Source: Rachycentron canadum (Eukaryota; Chordata; Actinopteri; Carangiformes; Rachycentridae). From it: a DNA stretch of 64,000 nucleotides. Shown piece after piece: positions 1-11,440 of this stretch (its first letter is position 1; every line of letters starts with the position of its first letter). The notes under the pieces are model-generated. The model ran no database searches. It saw only the letters and a list, made by a program, of their open reading frames with translations, and had not been told where the DNA came from. Made by a program: the position numbers and the translations under genes. Where the stretch lies: assembly GCA_038496675.1 (NCBI GenBank), contig CM076656.1:24104615-24168614 (forward strand), read 5' to 3'.

Positions 1-939
1 GGGGGGGGGGGGGGGTGAGCATAGGAGGGGAGGGGGCATTAAGTAACAAATTGTTCCAAAGATTGTTCTGTTTTTTTGTCATCGACGCACAGTTGCACGG
101 AGGGCGGCCAGGAGAGACGCGCACGTTGTGCGTCCATCCTCTTTAGAAAAAGGAGGATGAATGAAAAGTGCCTGGTGAGTTTTACGGGTCAACTTTTGAG
201 CTGACTTTCGTCTGAACGAGGCGACCTATCGATTCTGTGGAGTCAAGAGCACATGTGGCACGGAAATCCTCGGCAAGAGAGAATAACATCCTCATCCACA
301 ACTGTAGCTGATGCAATGAGCCCACTTCTAACATGTTTCTGTGACTTCAGCCCACATTCTTCTTTGTTTCTTCTTTGGATGTGTCATAAGATTTAAAAAA
401 AAAAAAAAAACCCAGCCAGATTACACTTGATTACAAGAGCAGGAACAAATCACCTTCCCCTTTGTGGTTCATATATAGTTCTGATTTGTTGTTGAAGTGC
501 TGTTTTTCCTGTTTCATATTTTGAACTGATCAGACTCTTATCGAGGCGATCATCACCGGTAGGCCTCGAAAGCCCGTCAGTCAGTCTCACATGCTAATGA
601 GATAAAAACCTAAGAAAATTTTTTTCACCTTCAGTTTCTGTCAAAGGGCAATTCGCTCTGTATTTTCCTGGTGATTCCCACAATCGTTTGAAAGCGCCTA
701 AACCAACCTTAGAGTCATTTTTTGATTCTAGGAAGATCCGAAGCTAATTCATTATTTAGGCGTCAGGGAGCTAATTGAAAAGGAAGAGATCCAACCTAAA
801 GGTGCTGTAGTTACGCCAGAAGGTCTCCTGATATTTTCCCTTTTACACGTATGGAAACAAAGGGAGCATGATATGTTTTACATATTTATGCTGCTCTACC
901 CTATTTTGTATTTTGACATTGATTCTCTTCACAGTTTGA

Positions 940-944
<5 letters not shown>
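1..944. other. Unique non-coding DNA at window start
   Basis: The first 15 bases are all G, which may mark a contig edge or a hard-to-sequence G tract. An A16 run lies at 395-410. The rest (about 420-940) is AT-rich unique sequence without a credible reading frame. I see no gene, RNA gene or recognisable repeat. Confidence 0.6.

Positions 945-984
<40 letters not shown>
945..984. repeat. (CT)20 microsatellite
   Basis: A pure dinucleotide CT tract of 40 bases, likely length-polymorphic. Confidence 0.95.
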
Positions 985-987
<3 letters not shown>

Positions 988-2214
988 TCTCTGGAGTGTG
1001 GTAGGCTGAGGAACTCAAGGTTCTGTGTGGTTGGGAAATAGAGCGCATGTAATCTGGAGCGTGCATCTTCCTCTGCTCAGGCTGCGGCATTAAATCAATA
1101 TTCCGCAAAGCTTTCCCTTGTTTTCACATTCACTTGACTGCCGCCGTGATGCGCCGTGAGGGTCGAGCAGCCGCTCCCTGATTTTTGTGGCACTTGCACC
1201 CCCCCCACCCCCACCCCCAGTCTCCCACCCCCTTCACTTCACTTCACTTCACGGCAGACACCCTCGTTTGGATGGCTCCAAGGCGATGCACCCATTCCAT
1301 TTGTCTCGTGCGTTAACGGGAGGCGGCAGGAATGAGGCAGCGCGTTATCTCGACACAAAACATTATCTCCGCCTCGCTCCTCCACAACCGTGAAACAATG
1401 ATTATTAACTGCTTGAGGAGCATGTTCAGGGGTTTTCGAGGCTTGTTGTCACACTTAAGGAACATGAAATATATTTCACAACAACCCCCCCCCCCCCACA
1501 TCTCCCCGCACTTGATTTTTAAATTTTCTTGACTTCCCCTTTTCTTGCTACTTGCAAAGACTTTCAGTACTGGTTTGCCTTGGGGGGGTGGGGGGGGCGG
1601 CTAACGGCATTATGACTGGACGTGTGACAGTAGCATTTTTACCAGAAACCAGCCCAGCACTTCCTTTTCAAGATTTAAAAGCCCGTCGTGCTGCATCATC
1701 CCGGTGTATGACACCGGTTATGCATTCGCGCACGCTCACTCGCTCCCCATCGTTATGAAAGCAAAACCCTGCCTCTGCAAAATGGGTCATACACTGCAGT
1801 CACTTTATCTCAGCAAATGTATTGTGCCTGCATGAGTGTGTGAGTGGTAGACATGCGCATGTGTGATTGCACATCAAAGGGAAGACTCCAATATTAGAGC
1901 ATGTGTGTCTTCGCTGAAACGGGACTTGAGCAAGTTGAACCATTCAGTGTTTTCTGGGGGTTGCAAGCTGCTATGATACAGTTAGCCCTGAGAGCAGAAG
2001 TGTCAGTCTCTCTTAAAAACCTTTAAAGAGCCCAGAGGAAGGCGCTTTTGCTCCAAAACGAACTCCAGTAGCGTCGTTTTGATTCTGCCGCAGTGCCCCG
2101 TGTGACTTGCATGTCAGCAATTTGAACCAAACGTTTGAAAACACAGGATTTGAACAGAAACAGAAAAACCGTACGTTCACGGTTGGGGTATGAAGACACA
2201 CAGACAGGCGAATA

Positions 2215-2220
<6 letters not shown>
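985..2220. other. Non-coding DNA with C- and G-rich tracts
   Basis: No gene is supported. Small frames near 1187-1758 are short, overlap each other on both strands and run through homopolymers. The stretch holds a C-rich run followed by four CTTCA units (1198-1252), a C13 run (1485-1497) and a G-rich run (1582-1600). Confidence 0.6.
1198..1252. repeat. C-rich tract plus (CTTCA)4
   Basis: A C-rich, A-interrupted tract is followed directly by four tandem CTTCA units at 1232-1251. Confidence 0.8.

Positions 2221-2247
<27 letters not shown>
2221..2247. repeat. (CA)n microsatellite
   Basis: An uninterrupted CA tract of 27 bases. It accounts for the His-Thr and Val-Cys runs in the overlapping short reading frames, which are not genes. 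Confidence 0.95.
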
Positions 2248-2252
<5 letters not shown>

Positions 2253-4761
2253 GATATTTACCCACTGCGGAGTGAATTGGAGCTGTGGGGTTCAAAGCCT
2301 TGCCAGTCAAAGACGAAAGACAGCTCCATGCCGCCGTCTTATAGACCCATCACTGAGCGAGCTAATCTGCGGCGCGCGCCAGCCCTATATTTAGACCAAT
2401 GTTTTGTGAACACTTAGCATAATTCGCTGAGACGAAAGGAGCTTTTGGAAGCTGTTAACCTCATCTCTTTAAGACCAATTTGGTGTTTTTCAGCTGCGCT
2501 TTCCAAAAAAAAAAAAAACAAGAAAAAAAAACACCTGTTCTCACCTTTTGTGGTCCCCACTCCAATGTCATGAATGGAGACGACGATGAGAACATACTGT
2601 CAATGTGAGGAGGTGGGTGATTCTGTCAGTATTATCTGAAATCAATTCCAAAAACAGTGCGAGCTTTGGTCTTAAAGGTTCCCAGCGTCACCTGGTTCAT
2701 TGTCATCATCATCTTCATCATCGTGATGACATCACCTCCTACTGATCATGTCGTTATGAATGTAAAGGAAGAAAAATGTTTCTGGGATAACGCTACACCT
2801 GGTTATAATTTAGTGCCATTTATTATTATCCTGGGAGTACAGCCGGTTTAAGTGTGTGTGTGTGTGTGCGTGTGTGTGTGTGTGAGAGAGTACCAAATGC
2901 TCTGATCGAGTCCAGGTGGGCCAGGGGGAGTTGGTCATACTAAAAGTCTTTACCTCCATCTGCTGTGTGGTCTGCACAAAGACACACGTTTACACACAAA
3001 CACACGACAGACAAGGATGGACTGTCTGGTTCAAAAGCTGGTCCCTTAAGCATTAAACGCTATACGCTTTGGCCGGAGAAACGTGCCACACTGGGGGCCT
3101 GCATGGCATCTGCCTCCCAGCTCCTGGAGCCAAGGCATGGGGCCGAGGGAGGGGCCTGGGGCCGAGATAAGCCCTCCCTCCCCTGGTCACCGCGACGCCG
3201 TGGGGACCGGACAGGCCTGGAGCCTCAGCTGAGCACCACTGATAATATCCACATGAGTGTAACGTGCGTATGCATGCGTGTGTGTGTGCATATGTGTTTG
3301 GATGGAAGGGTGTGTGTTTAGAAAGAGATGCTTGATTAAAAGGGTGTGCGTGTGTGTGTGCGTGCGTGTGCGTGTGCAAGAACATGCACTGATGCGCACA
3401 CTTGTTTGTCCAATAGTAAAATATCACAACTAAAATCCCAAAGTATTAAAAGTTGCACATTTTGGTGCCAAATGTTCACAGACGTGTGCACAGATATGTT
3501 TCCTCACGAGGAAGGTCTTTGCTTTCGGGAATCATAAATTGTGTAGCACAAAAAAAAAAAAACAAAGACACAGTTAGATAGAAATTTTGCAAAAAAAAAA
3601 AAAAAAAGTCTGTGAATAACTAATTTAATCTAAAAAAATTAACCCTGACATTTTAATTGTGCTTATATTTGTTCTCCAAAGCAAGTAAAAAAAAAAAAAA
3701 AAGTCTTAAATTAAGTGACAATACACTAATAGACTTATCTGCTCATTTCAGTGTTGATATTACTCACAAAAAAACCTGCAAAAGAAACAAATAAAATTAT
3801 CCAATTTGCAGATTGTCATGCTTCCTTTTAGAAAACGAAATTTCAAGACAACAAAGTAATGAAACCCCTGTTGGGCAGGGAAAGACAAAGCATATAATAA
3901 GTACACTACATTACACTCAGTACATTTGACAGTGAAGTGAAACAATGCCACTCTCACAACAGTGCTCATTGTATTTTTATTTTTTTTTTCAGTAGCCTCA
4001 GTTGCGGCGTAAGATTAATTGCTGCGCTGCTTAACTGCGAATCAATCTGTTTTCGTTCACTCGCGCTAATCCATTGTTTATTTAACATGAGTGTAATCTA
4101 GTCCTTTGTTGAATGACAGAAAATGGTCCCTCTTTGTTCGGCAGCGCTGACCTTATCATTTTAACTTGTCATATTGGAATAGTCATTTACTCGTCACGTT
4201 AAGAGTCGCCTCACGTAACAGCCCACTGAAGCAAATTAAATTAATTCTCAGCTACTTTTAATCGTGTTGATGTTTCAAATAACAGTGCATGAGAAAAAGG
4301 TCCAGATGTTGAGAGAGACACTAATTGGAAAAAAAGTGGTTTTGAAATGGAAGGGATAATACTCTATATTACAAATATATATTAATATTACAATACTGGT
4401 CTCTTATAGAGCAGTAATGCGTAATCGTGCACCATTTTTACATCTCCTGATCATTATTTCATTGATTTTGAGAAGTAAATCTCATCATTAAATATAGACA
4501 TTTAAAAGCCTCGGCTGTGGGAATCAGCGCTCTCTGCATTGCATTTTACGTTTCACTTCATCGCTCTGATTTAGTGGGAAATTTTGAGATTCCTTGTCCA
4601 TCACAAAACAGAAAGAGGTCACTGCTCTGCCAATACAGCTGAAGCTGTAAAAACCCATCCGCAGCATATTTGTCCTCTTAGTAAGGCTGAAGAAAGAGAC
4701 ATCGACTGGGGAAGGTCTTTCCTTTGTGGTAGGAAACAACCACCACAAGTGTCAACCCTCC
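2248..4761. other. Non-coding DNA with GT and poly-A tracts
   Basis: No gene is supported. The stretch contains GT-rich tracts at about 2852-2884, 3260-3300 and 3340-3380, and poly-A runs near 2505-2531, 3549-3562, 3590-3607 and 3689-3702. From 3990 to 4500 it is AT-rich unique sequence. Overlapping frames on both strands at 2965-3427 are products of the GT/CA tracts. Confidence 0.55.
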
Positions 4762-5237
4762 GTGACGTCACCCATCGGTCTGTGAGCTGCTGTTCTTAAG
4801 CCTCCAGTTTGTCATTTTTCCGTCGGCCATCTTGGTTTTTTGTAAACCAGTAGAAACCATATTTGGAGAAGGTGGAGCCGAGGAGGAGTGAGGGGTGGAT
4901 CTGACCTGTCCTCTATCCTGATTGGGTGGTACAGTCTGTCAATCACACTATAGCCACGCCCCCTAATTCTGCTTTATGGTCTATTTTCCTCTAAATGGAC
5001 CATCATTTAAAAAAATGAACATCATGTTATATTGAAGACTTGAAACTAGAGACTGAGACCATAAACTCATTAGGAAAACGTTTACTGAGCTAATAAATCA
5101 AGGAGAAGTAGGGACATTTTCCCATAGACTTCAATACAATCTGACTTCTTACAACCAGTGGTCATTAGATATAATGCAGGTTCAATGCACTTCAGCATTG
5201 GCTTCACTTTTCAAACCACTTTTCTACACAGTCTGTG
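4762..5237 (+). repeat. Dispersed teleost repeat, copy A
   Basis: This is one of four related copies in the window (with 15519-16045 minus, 19810-20215 and 32153-32573). It starts near a GTGACGTCACCC motif and has a central block at about 4980-5150 that is nearly identical in all copies. It ends near an AGTCTGTGG motif that matches AGTCTATG at the ends of copies B and C. There is no coding capacity. I recognise the central block as a common interspersed repeat of percomorph fish but cannot name its family. The form suggests a non-autonomous DNA element, which is inference. Copy A has lost some of the GTCGCCCCC segment present in the other copies. Confidence 0.75.
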
Positions 5238-6318
5238 GTGCCAACAACACCAGAGCTGTGACAAACACCGATATGTCAGCTCTTGTTTTAAGTCTCGCAC
5301 CATTAGAGTGTTTTGCTCCGTCAGACTGAGAACATTTATCGATTCGGTGGTGTCCAGGTAGCCTGCAGCTCCATGTCGTTCCCATATTTCCTGTTGCGTG
5401 TCATTGTCAACCAAGGCAAAAAATGAAAATCAGTCTCTGCTTTTCCTCAGAGTGAAATGCACAGATCTAACCACTGTAGACCTGCTTTTTATTACGCCTG
5501 CTGCTGCATCGTGCCTGATCCTGAGAGGAAACGCTGTGAGGAAAAAAAACAACAACAAAGTTCTTGCTCACTTCCTGCTTGTGGAAAGTTAACTGGCTTC
5601 TTAAGAGTCACTGTAGTCTCCTTTGTGCCCCGACTGCACATCAGTCAAGGGGTAATTATCTGCAATAAGACACAGCGTGGATGCGTGAGGACAGATTTTT
5701 CTCGTGTTTAACAATGGGCGCTAGTTTTTCACTTCAGGCAACTGTGTGATGAATTGTGGCTGTGCTGCAGCCTGGTTGGGAGACTTGCCATATTAAATGA
5801 AGAATAGCGAACATGGTGTAACATACCGTGGCCTGTCGTGTGTGTAACCCTCAGAGTTAAAGCATGTGTTTTGACAGGGAGAGAGCGAGAGAGAGAGAGA
5901 CATAGACGTAGAGGGAAATATGCAGAGATCCAGGTCAGCTGTGAGGCCTCAGCTGGAGTGGAGGGCTACACCTGTCAGCGCCCGGGGGCCTCTCTCTCTG
6001 CTTCTCTGTCGTCTTTCTGTCTCTCTCTTTCTGTCCAGCTGGACATGCAGGAACCTCTCAAACCCCCCCTCCTCCCGGATCCAGGCCAGTTCAGCCCAGC
6101 CATGCGTGGTCATCTCTGGGAATTCATTCCGGATGCTTCCTGTTCATTGCTTCCACTCCTTTCTCGCTCTTCTTTCTCTATCAGCTGAAACTCCTCATTT
6201 TTGTCTGATTTGTTATATTTAATGTCTAAATTATGTCCCTTGATCCAGAAATAAGCAAAGTCCTGATTTAAAGACATGAAACAAACCAAACTTTATCGTG
6301 GCACGGCCCTGATCTGAC
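5238..6318. other. Non-coding DNA, no feature recognised
   Basis: Short overlapping frames exist at 5398-6222, but they are out of phase, contain a GA tract (5879-5902) and match nothing I know. I see no gene. Confidence 0.55.
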
Positions 6319-6945
6319 TTACACCAGATTTTTATGAGTCACTCTGCCAAGTCTTTCACCTGCAGGACTTGTTTCCCACATACCACAGGCAAAAGCTACA
6401 TGTTTATTTCCTGTCTGTGTTTGGCAAAAAAACGAGTTGCTACCTTTGTTGGGAAAGACGACGGCACAAATATCCAAAGTTTCATTGTAAAGTTTCAGTA
6501 GGAAACACTGAGGAGCGCTCCACACATTCCCGCCGCTCCAGACTCCTGCTGTGCCTCTTTCAGAGTCAGTGGAGACAGTGAAGACAGCAGCTGGGGACAT
6601 TAAAATGCTACTACAAGCATCTTCTTTATTCTGATTTTGTGTCTGTAACCTATTTTTCCCAAAGTGTGTCTGCGCTGTAAACTTATAATGCAGCGATAGT
6701 CCTTCGGTATTGACTGCGTGCGCAAAGTCAGTTGCCTGCAGACGAAGGAAAATGGCTCCTTGTCCTTTACATGCATTGTATGTTTCTTTATGGGGGGCAA
6801 GGCATCCTATGCACTTGATGGGAACAAACATTTGTGGGTCACAAGAACTTCTATTTCTTGAAAAAAAGACCTGTCCTGTTTTTCTGCAATAAACGGGACA
6901 TTTGCAAGAAATGTAAACACAGATCAGCCATAACATTATGACCAC
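6319..6945 (-). other. Unassigned 208-codon open frame, probably not a gene
   Basis: This is the second longest gap-free open frame. Its first residues (MVIMLWLICVY) are a translation of the terminal repeat of the adjacent Tc1-like copy, so the start codon lies in transposon DNA. The remainder has scattered cysteines but no signal peptide, membrane segment, repeat or domain that I recognise. No splice or promoter context supports expression. It could be a chance frame or a decayed exon; chance is more likely. Confidence 0.12.
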
Positions 6946-7450
6946 CTGTCTAATATTGTCTAGGTCCTGACCCTGGAGGCCTGGACTCCTCTGGACCTCT
7001 GAAACTGAGCTGTGGTATCTGGACCCAGACGTCAGCAGCAGATCCTTTAAGTCCTGAAGTTGTGAGGTGGAGCCTCCATGGATCAGACTTGTTGGTCCAG
7101 CTCATCCCACAGATGCTGGACTGGACTGAGATCTGGGGGATTTGGAGCCAAGTCAACACCTCGAACTGGTTGTTGTTCCTCAAAGCTCCTGAACCATTGT
7201 TGCAGTGACAGGGAGCATTATCCTGCTGAAAGAGGCCACTGCCATTAGGGAAGACTGTTTCCATGAAGGGGGGGACTTGGTCTGAACCATGTTTAGGGAG
7301 GTGGGACGAGTCAAAGGAACATCCACATGAATGGACCCAAGGTTTCCCAGCAGAACATTGACCGCAGCATCACACTGTGTCCATCAGCTGCTCTTCTTCC
7401 CATAATGCATCCTGGTGCCAGGTCTTCCCCAGGTAAGAGACACACACATC
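6916..7450 (-). mobile_element. Truncated Tc1-like transposon, copy 1
   Basis: The left end carries the terminal motif GATCAGCCATAACATTATGA shared with the copies at 23644 and 58570. On the minus strand the body encodes a decayed transposase C-terminal half. QQDNAPCH, around the second catalytic Asp of the Tc1/mariner DDE domain, lies in one frame. A PPDLSPVQHLW motif lies in another frame, so at least one frameshift separates them. Tc1 transposases usually have Glu where this copy has Gln. Homology to copies 2 and 3 stops near 7450, so the N-terminal half and the other terminal repeat are missing. The element is dead. Confidence 0.85.
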
Positions 7451-8041
7451 ACGTTTTCATACTGAGGAATCCCAAAAGTTCTTGCAGGCACCTCCAAGAG
7501 CATTAAGGGACATTTGACTTCTTGGTTTGGAGCCCGTGGGTTGTTGGTGAAACCAAGAGGTTCTTTTTTTACTTTTACAGTGCACTTACATGTTACGATA
7601 TATCTTTCTGAAGTCAACATATGAAACAACAGCAAAAGATTTGAATGGGTTTCATGGTAATCTTTGTCTTTTGCTGCATCATCAACAACTACACAATATA
7701 ATTCTCATCCACATTGGGTTTAATTGCACAAGATTCCACAACATACATGTTGTGTGTTGTAAAGATGCAAAAGAATATAACTGCATGTAGTTAATATATA
7801 ATAACTCCAGCTCAGACAAATGTTTCATATATAACATTTATCGCTGTGCATTTTTCTCCACGAAGAGCCAGGTCTCCCTCATGAGCCGAAATCCAGTCAA
7901 GATGGTGAAAGTGTGAAAACGAAAGAAGCAGCTTTCTGTGTGGTCCCACTTTATAGGTCCACAGCTACCATCTCAAATTACACCTCAATTACACTTTATA
8001 TTCAGTTGAAGCTCTAATTTTTAATTCAAAGGGAGCTCTGT
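7451..8041. other. AT-rich non-coding DNA
   Basis: Unique AT-rich sequence following the truncated Tc1-like copy. I see no gene or named repeat. Confidence 0.5.
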
Positions 8042-8084
8042 AAAAAAAAAAAAAAAAAAAAAGGCTTTTTTTTTTTTTTTTTTT
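8042..8084. repeat. A21-GGC-T19 inverted homopolymer
   Basis: A run of 21 A is followed by GGC and 19 T. The two runs can pair along about 19 bp around a tiny loop. It is length-unstable and prone to assembly error. Confidence 0.85.
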
Positions 8085-9659
8085 CTCCAACCATCTTCAG
8101 TGGTTATTCGGCATTTTTAGTAATATTCAGTTTCATTTCACAACACGTGGGGTGCAGTTTTTTTTGAGAAACCTGAGCAGCAAACACTTATTATTTACTG
8201 AGGAGGCACAGGAATTATATCACCTGATTTACCATTCCTCTCAGGTCATCGCAGAATCCATTAATTCCTGCTATAAACAGAAACACAAAAAATTAGTCCT
8301 CTCTCTCCCTCCTTGTAGCCATAATACCACTCCCATTTTTTTATTTATAGTTCCACCTGCAATTTGCTTTCTCATAATAGAATGTGTAACAAGATATTGG
8401 GTACACAGGATAAAAGGGAGATAACAGTAATGGGTTTGGCTGAAAATGATAGCAGTGAACTGTCAACCTGTAATAAACTGTGGAGTATAAAAACCTGGGC
8501 ATGGTTTAATGCTCTAAAGCCTGTTCTGTGTTGCAATTGATTTTCGGATAAATGGCTTGCCAATAACTTGTACTGGCATTAAAAATAAAACAGCAGCCAC
8601 CAGCTGGTGTCGGTGTCTCGTAAACCGTAACATTGGTATTTTCCCGTTGGATACCTGAAAGATGTCCTGGTTAGTTTATGCTGTGAGGGACAGGCTTGTA
8701 AAAAAAAAAAAATCTGCCATTTAACCTCACCAAATCTCCATTTTGTCCCGCAGCAAGATGGAGTCGAGGGTTGAATAACAGCGAGCTTATTCTCCCGCAG
8801 CACTCGCACCACATCCTATCCTACACGCTGGCTACTGAATTATTCAACTGTTTGTACCTGTGAGGCAAGCAGGCCCTGTTAAGGGCTGCCCCAGTATGAT
8901 CTATAATTAAATATAATGCAACATGAAAGTGCATAAGACATGAGACTAGGGCCTGGACAAGTCACTCAGACTTCCTCCTAGTTATCGTATTTTGTGTCGG
9001 TTCACATGCTGACTGCAGCTGGTTTTATTTTGGAGTATTTATTTTACAAGCCTGTGTGTGCTGTAGTGGGGTTTTTCTGTCTCCTTTGCTTGGCTACTCT
9101 CTGAGTAAGTGGTCTTGAATGTTTGCTATCAGCAGTTGACATTCGGAGGGCAATAAGATCATGTCATGTTTGATTATGCTATTATTGTCTCGCTGTTCTC
9201 TAAGTACACAGTATTACACCCACTAGGGCCCCTGTCTTTTGCAGTATATTTGCTTTGTTCCCCCTAGCAGCTCAGTCATAAAGCCTTCCAAAGCTCACAC
9301 TCAGACATAACCCTGCTGTGCATTTAGAAATATGACCATAACAAAACCGTTTACCGGCTCCCTAAATTGACCAATTGGGATACATAAAACCCAGCATCCG
9401 TCCATTGTTCCCAGCAAGTGTCCGACTCTCCCGGAGGTAGATGCAAACAACTACTGCAGCCACAACCGCACAGAAACCGACATGCCTAACAAAGTTTGAG
9501 AGTAAGGCCACGTTTACAGATGTGCCATCAATCAATCCTAAAAAAAACAAACAAAAAACCTTACTTAGCAAAATCAGTGACAGCGATAGATATTTAGTGT
9601 TTGTGGAAATCTCAGTGACAGCTGAAGGCCTTAACCTCGCATAACCACATGCATACACA
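8085..9659. other. Unique DNA, simple-repeat-poor from 8820 to 9340
   Basis: No gene is supported. An A13 run lies near 8700. The 8820-9340 part is unusually free of simple repeats and has no frame of note. That is the look of either neutral unique DNA or a conserved non-coding element, and only alignment could tell. Confidence 0.45.

Positions 9660-9694
<35 letters not shown>
9660..9694. repeat. (AC)n microsatellite
   Basis: A perfect AC tract of about 35 bases. Confidence 0.95.
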
Positions 9695-9695
<1 letters not shown>

Positions 9696-9848
9696 ACAGT
9701 GGGATCCTCACATCTGTCCAAATGTGAACGGTAATATCTCCACCTTGCAGGCGGCTGTGGGGAGGGGAGGCTTAGCGGCTCGCTCACTTTCTTCCTTCAC
9801 TGGCTGTGAAGTGGAGTCTGAGGTGTCAGGAGTTTTTTTTTCCATCCC

Positions 9849-9892
9849 CCTCTCTCTCCCTCTCTCCCTCTCTCTCTCTCTCACTCTGTCTT
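9849..9892. repeat. CT-rich tract
   Basis: An imperfect CT/CCT tract of about 44 bases. Shadow frames on both strands give Leu-Ser or Arg-Glu runs and are not genes. Confidence 0.85.
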
Positions 9893-10562
9893 TTCACAGC
9901 AAGTACATCTCTATAGTGGTTGAGTCTGTACTTTACAGGGAACGCTGTGAGCGGCTGATAAGAAGCTGAAAGCAGATATATACATCCTGGAGTGAGCTGC
10001 TGATACACAGTCAGGGAGACAGTAAACAGATCACATACATTATGTTTCTGGGATTTACGTGTGGCAAACGATACAGAGGTTTTAGCATCGGGTGATTGTA
10101 AAGAGACGGCTAACTTCTACCTTTGCAACTATGTGAGTGAAGGGATCATAAGTGCTGCCAAGGATAAATTTTAGAAGAAGAAGAAGAAGAAGGAGAAAAA
10201 AAGGTGTGATGCCGTGTCTCATTTTGCTCCCAGACAAATTGAAATGACCCTTCCTTCGCTGTTTATTATAAAAATAATTTCCATCAACAGGCAAAATAAA
10301 CAGAGTGAGCGTTCACTTCTCCACCCCCCCTCCCCGGCCTTGTGCTGAGAACACTGAGAGAGTTGCACCCCCCCCCAACGCCCACCCTCCCCTGACAAGC
10401 CTTTACCTCTTCCCCTTTATAAAGACCCAGCAATTACTCTGGTTTGCTGACACCCTGAATACCAACACAACAATGCCTCTTCTTTCTCTGCAAGACACCC
10501 CCCCAGACTCACACCCCCTCCAAACACACACACACACACACATCTTAGTACCATCCTCCCCA
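9893..10562. other. Non-coding DNA left of gap 1
   Basis: It contains an (AGA)n tract at 10173-10193, C-rich stretches around 10320-10400 and a CA tract at 10524-10542. No gene is supported. The 228-codon frame starting at 10305 exists only because it runs through the N gap. Confidence 0.6.
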
Positions 10563-10909
10563 NNNNNNNNNNNNNNNNNNNNNNNNNNNNNNNNNNNNNN
10601 NNNNNNNNNNNNNNNNNNNNNNNNNNNNNNNNNNNNNNNNNNNNNNNNNNNNNNNNNNNNNNNNNNNNNNNNNNNNNNNNNNNNNNNNNNNNNNNNNNNN
10701 NNNNNNNNNNNNNNNNNNNNNNNNNNNNNNNNNNNNNNNNNNNNNNNNNNNNNNNNNNNNNNNNNNNNNNNNNNNNNNNNNNNNNNNNNNNNNNNNNNNN
10801 NNNNNNNNNNNNNNNNNNNNNNNNNNNNNNNNNNNNNNNNNNNNNNNNNNNNNNNNNNNNNNNNNNNNNNNNNNNNNNNNNNNNNNNNNNNNNNNNNNNN
10901 NNNNNNNNN
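10563..10909. other. Assembly gap 1 (347 N)
   Basis: 347 unknown bases. The right edge is a C15 run (10910-10924) and the left edge is C-rich. Reading frames drawn through it are meaningless. Confidence 1.
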
Positions 10910-10939
10910 CCCCCCCCCCCCCCCTTTCTTACTTCCCCT

Positions 10940-11440
10940 CCCCAAATACAAAGTTGCCGGTGGTTGCTATGGTTACGGCAGGAGTTCATAAATCCAAGCG
11001 CAGAGGGACTTTTTCATTCCTTGAAAATTATCAGGAGGATTATTTTTTTGAGGGGGAGGGGGAACGGTGTTAGAGAGCGGTGGTGTGAGAGAGAGAGAGG
11101 GGGGGGGGGGTGATCTACGGGACATAGGATGGAGGATTTGGATGAAGGAGGTGAAGGGGAGAGAGGGGGTGAGGCAGGGAGGAAGCCCGTGCCTCTCCTC
11201 CTACCACGAGCAGATGGTGCAGCGTGGCTCCGCCATGCCACCGCCGTCGCCTCCTGAGCGCTGCTGCCATAAGGAGGCAGGTTAGTAGGAGATTTGGGGT
11301 GACAGTGTTTGGCATGGGCTACAAAGTGGAAGTGTAGGGAGGGAGAACGTGCTCAGTGCCTTGGGCTGACACCGAGGTAAGCTGCTGTTATGTTCCTGTC
11401 TCTGTGATTTAGCGCCCATGGGAGGCAAAGGTACGTTCGG
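10940..11440 (+). promoter_or_regulatory. GC-rich, promoter-like interval with possible first exon
   Basis: Just right of the gap, the sequence is GC-rich and holds a full RFX X-box (10963-10976). An open frame from 11067 contains several in-frame ATGs and ends at GAGGCAG|GTTAGT, a plausible splice donor after 11280. A second good donor, GAG|GTAAGC, lies after 11376. The encoded peptide (for example VQRGSAMPPPSPPERCCHKE) matches no protein I recognise. A promoter or untranslated first exon is possible, but this is inference. A GA/G tract at 11087-11110 is simple repeat. Confidence 0.25.
10963..10976 (-). promoter_or_regulatory. RFX-type X-box motif
   Basis: On the minus strand the 14 bases read GTAACCATAGCAAC, which fits the RFX consensus GTNRCC-N(0-3)-RGYAAC in both half-sites. 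RFX factors activate cilia genes and some neural and immune genes. Binding here is not shown. Confidence 0.45.

Noticed and set aside
2965..3427. Cys/Val- and His/Thr-rich proteins
   Set aside because: Translations of GT/CA microsatellites.
10305..10991. Long open frames (up to 228 codons) over gap 1
   Set aside because: They stay open only because N codons are read through; the flanks encode low-complexity Pro/Gly runs.
11413..11430. An 18-base microexon with ATG (acceptor before, GTACGT after)
   Set aside because: The upstream donor at 11376 would leave an intron of only 36 bases, below the usual minimum, and no downstream coding exon is seen.
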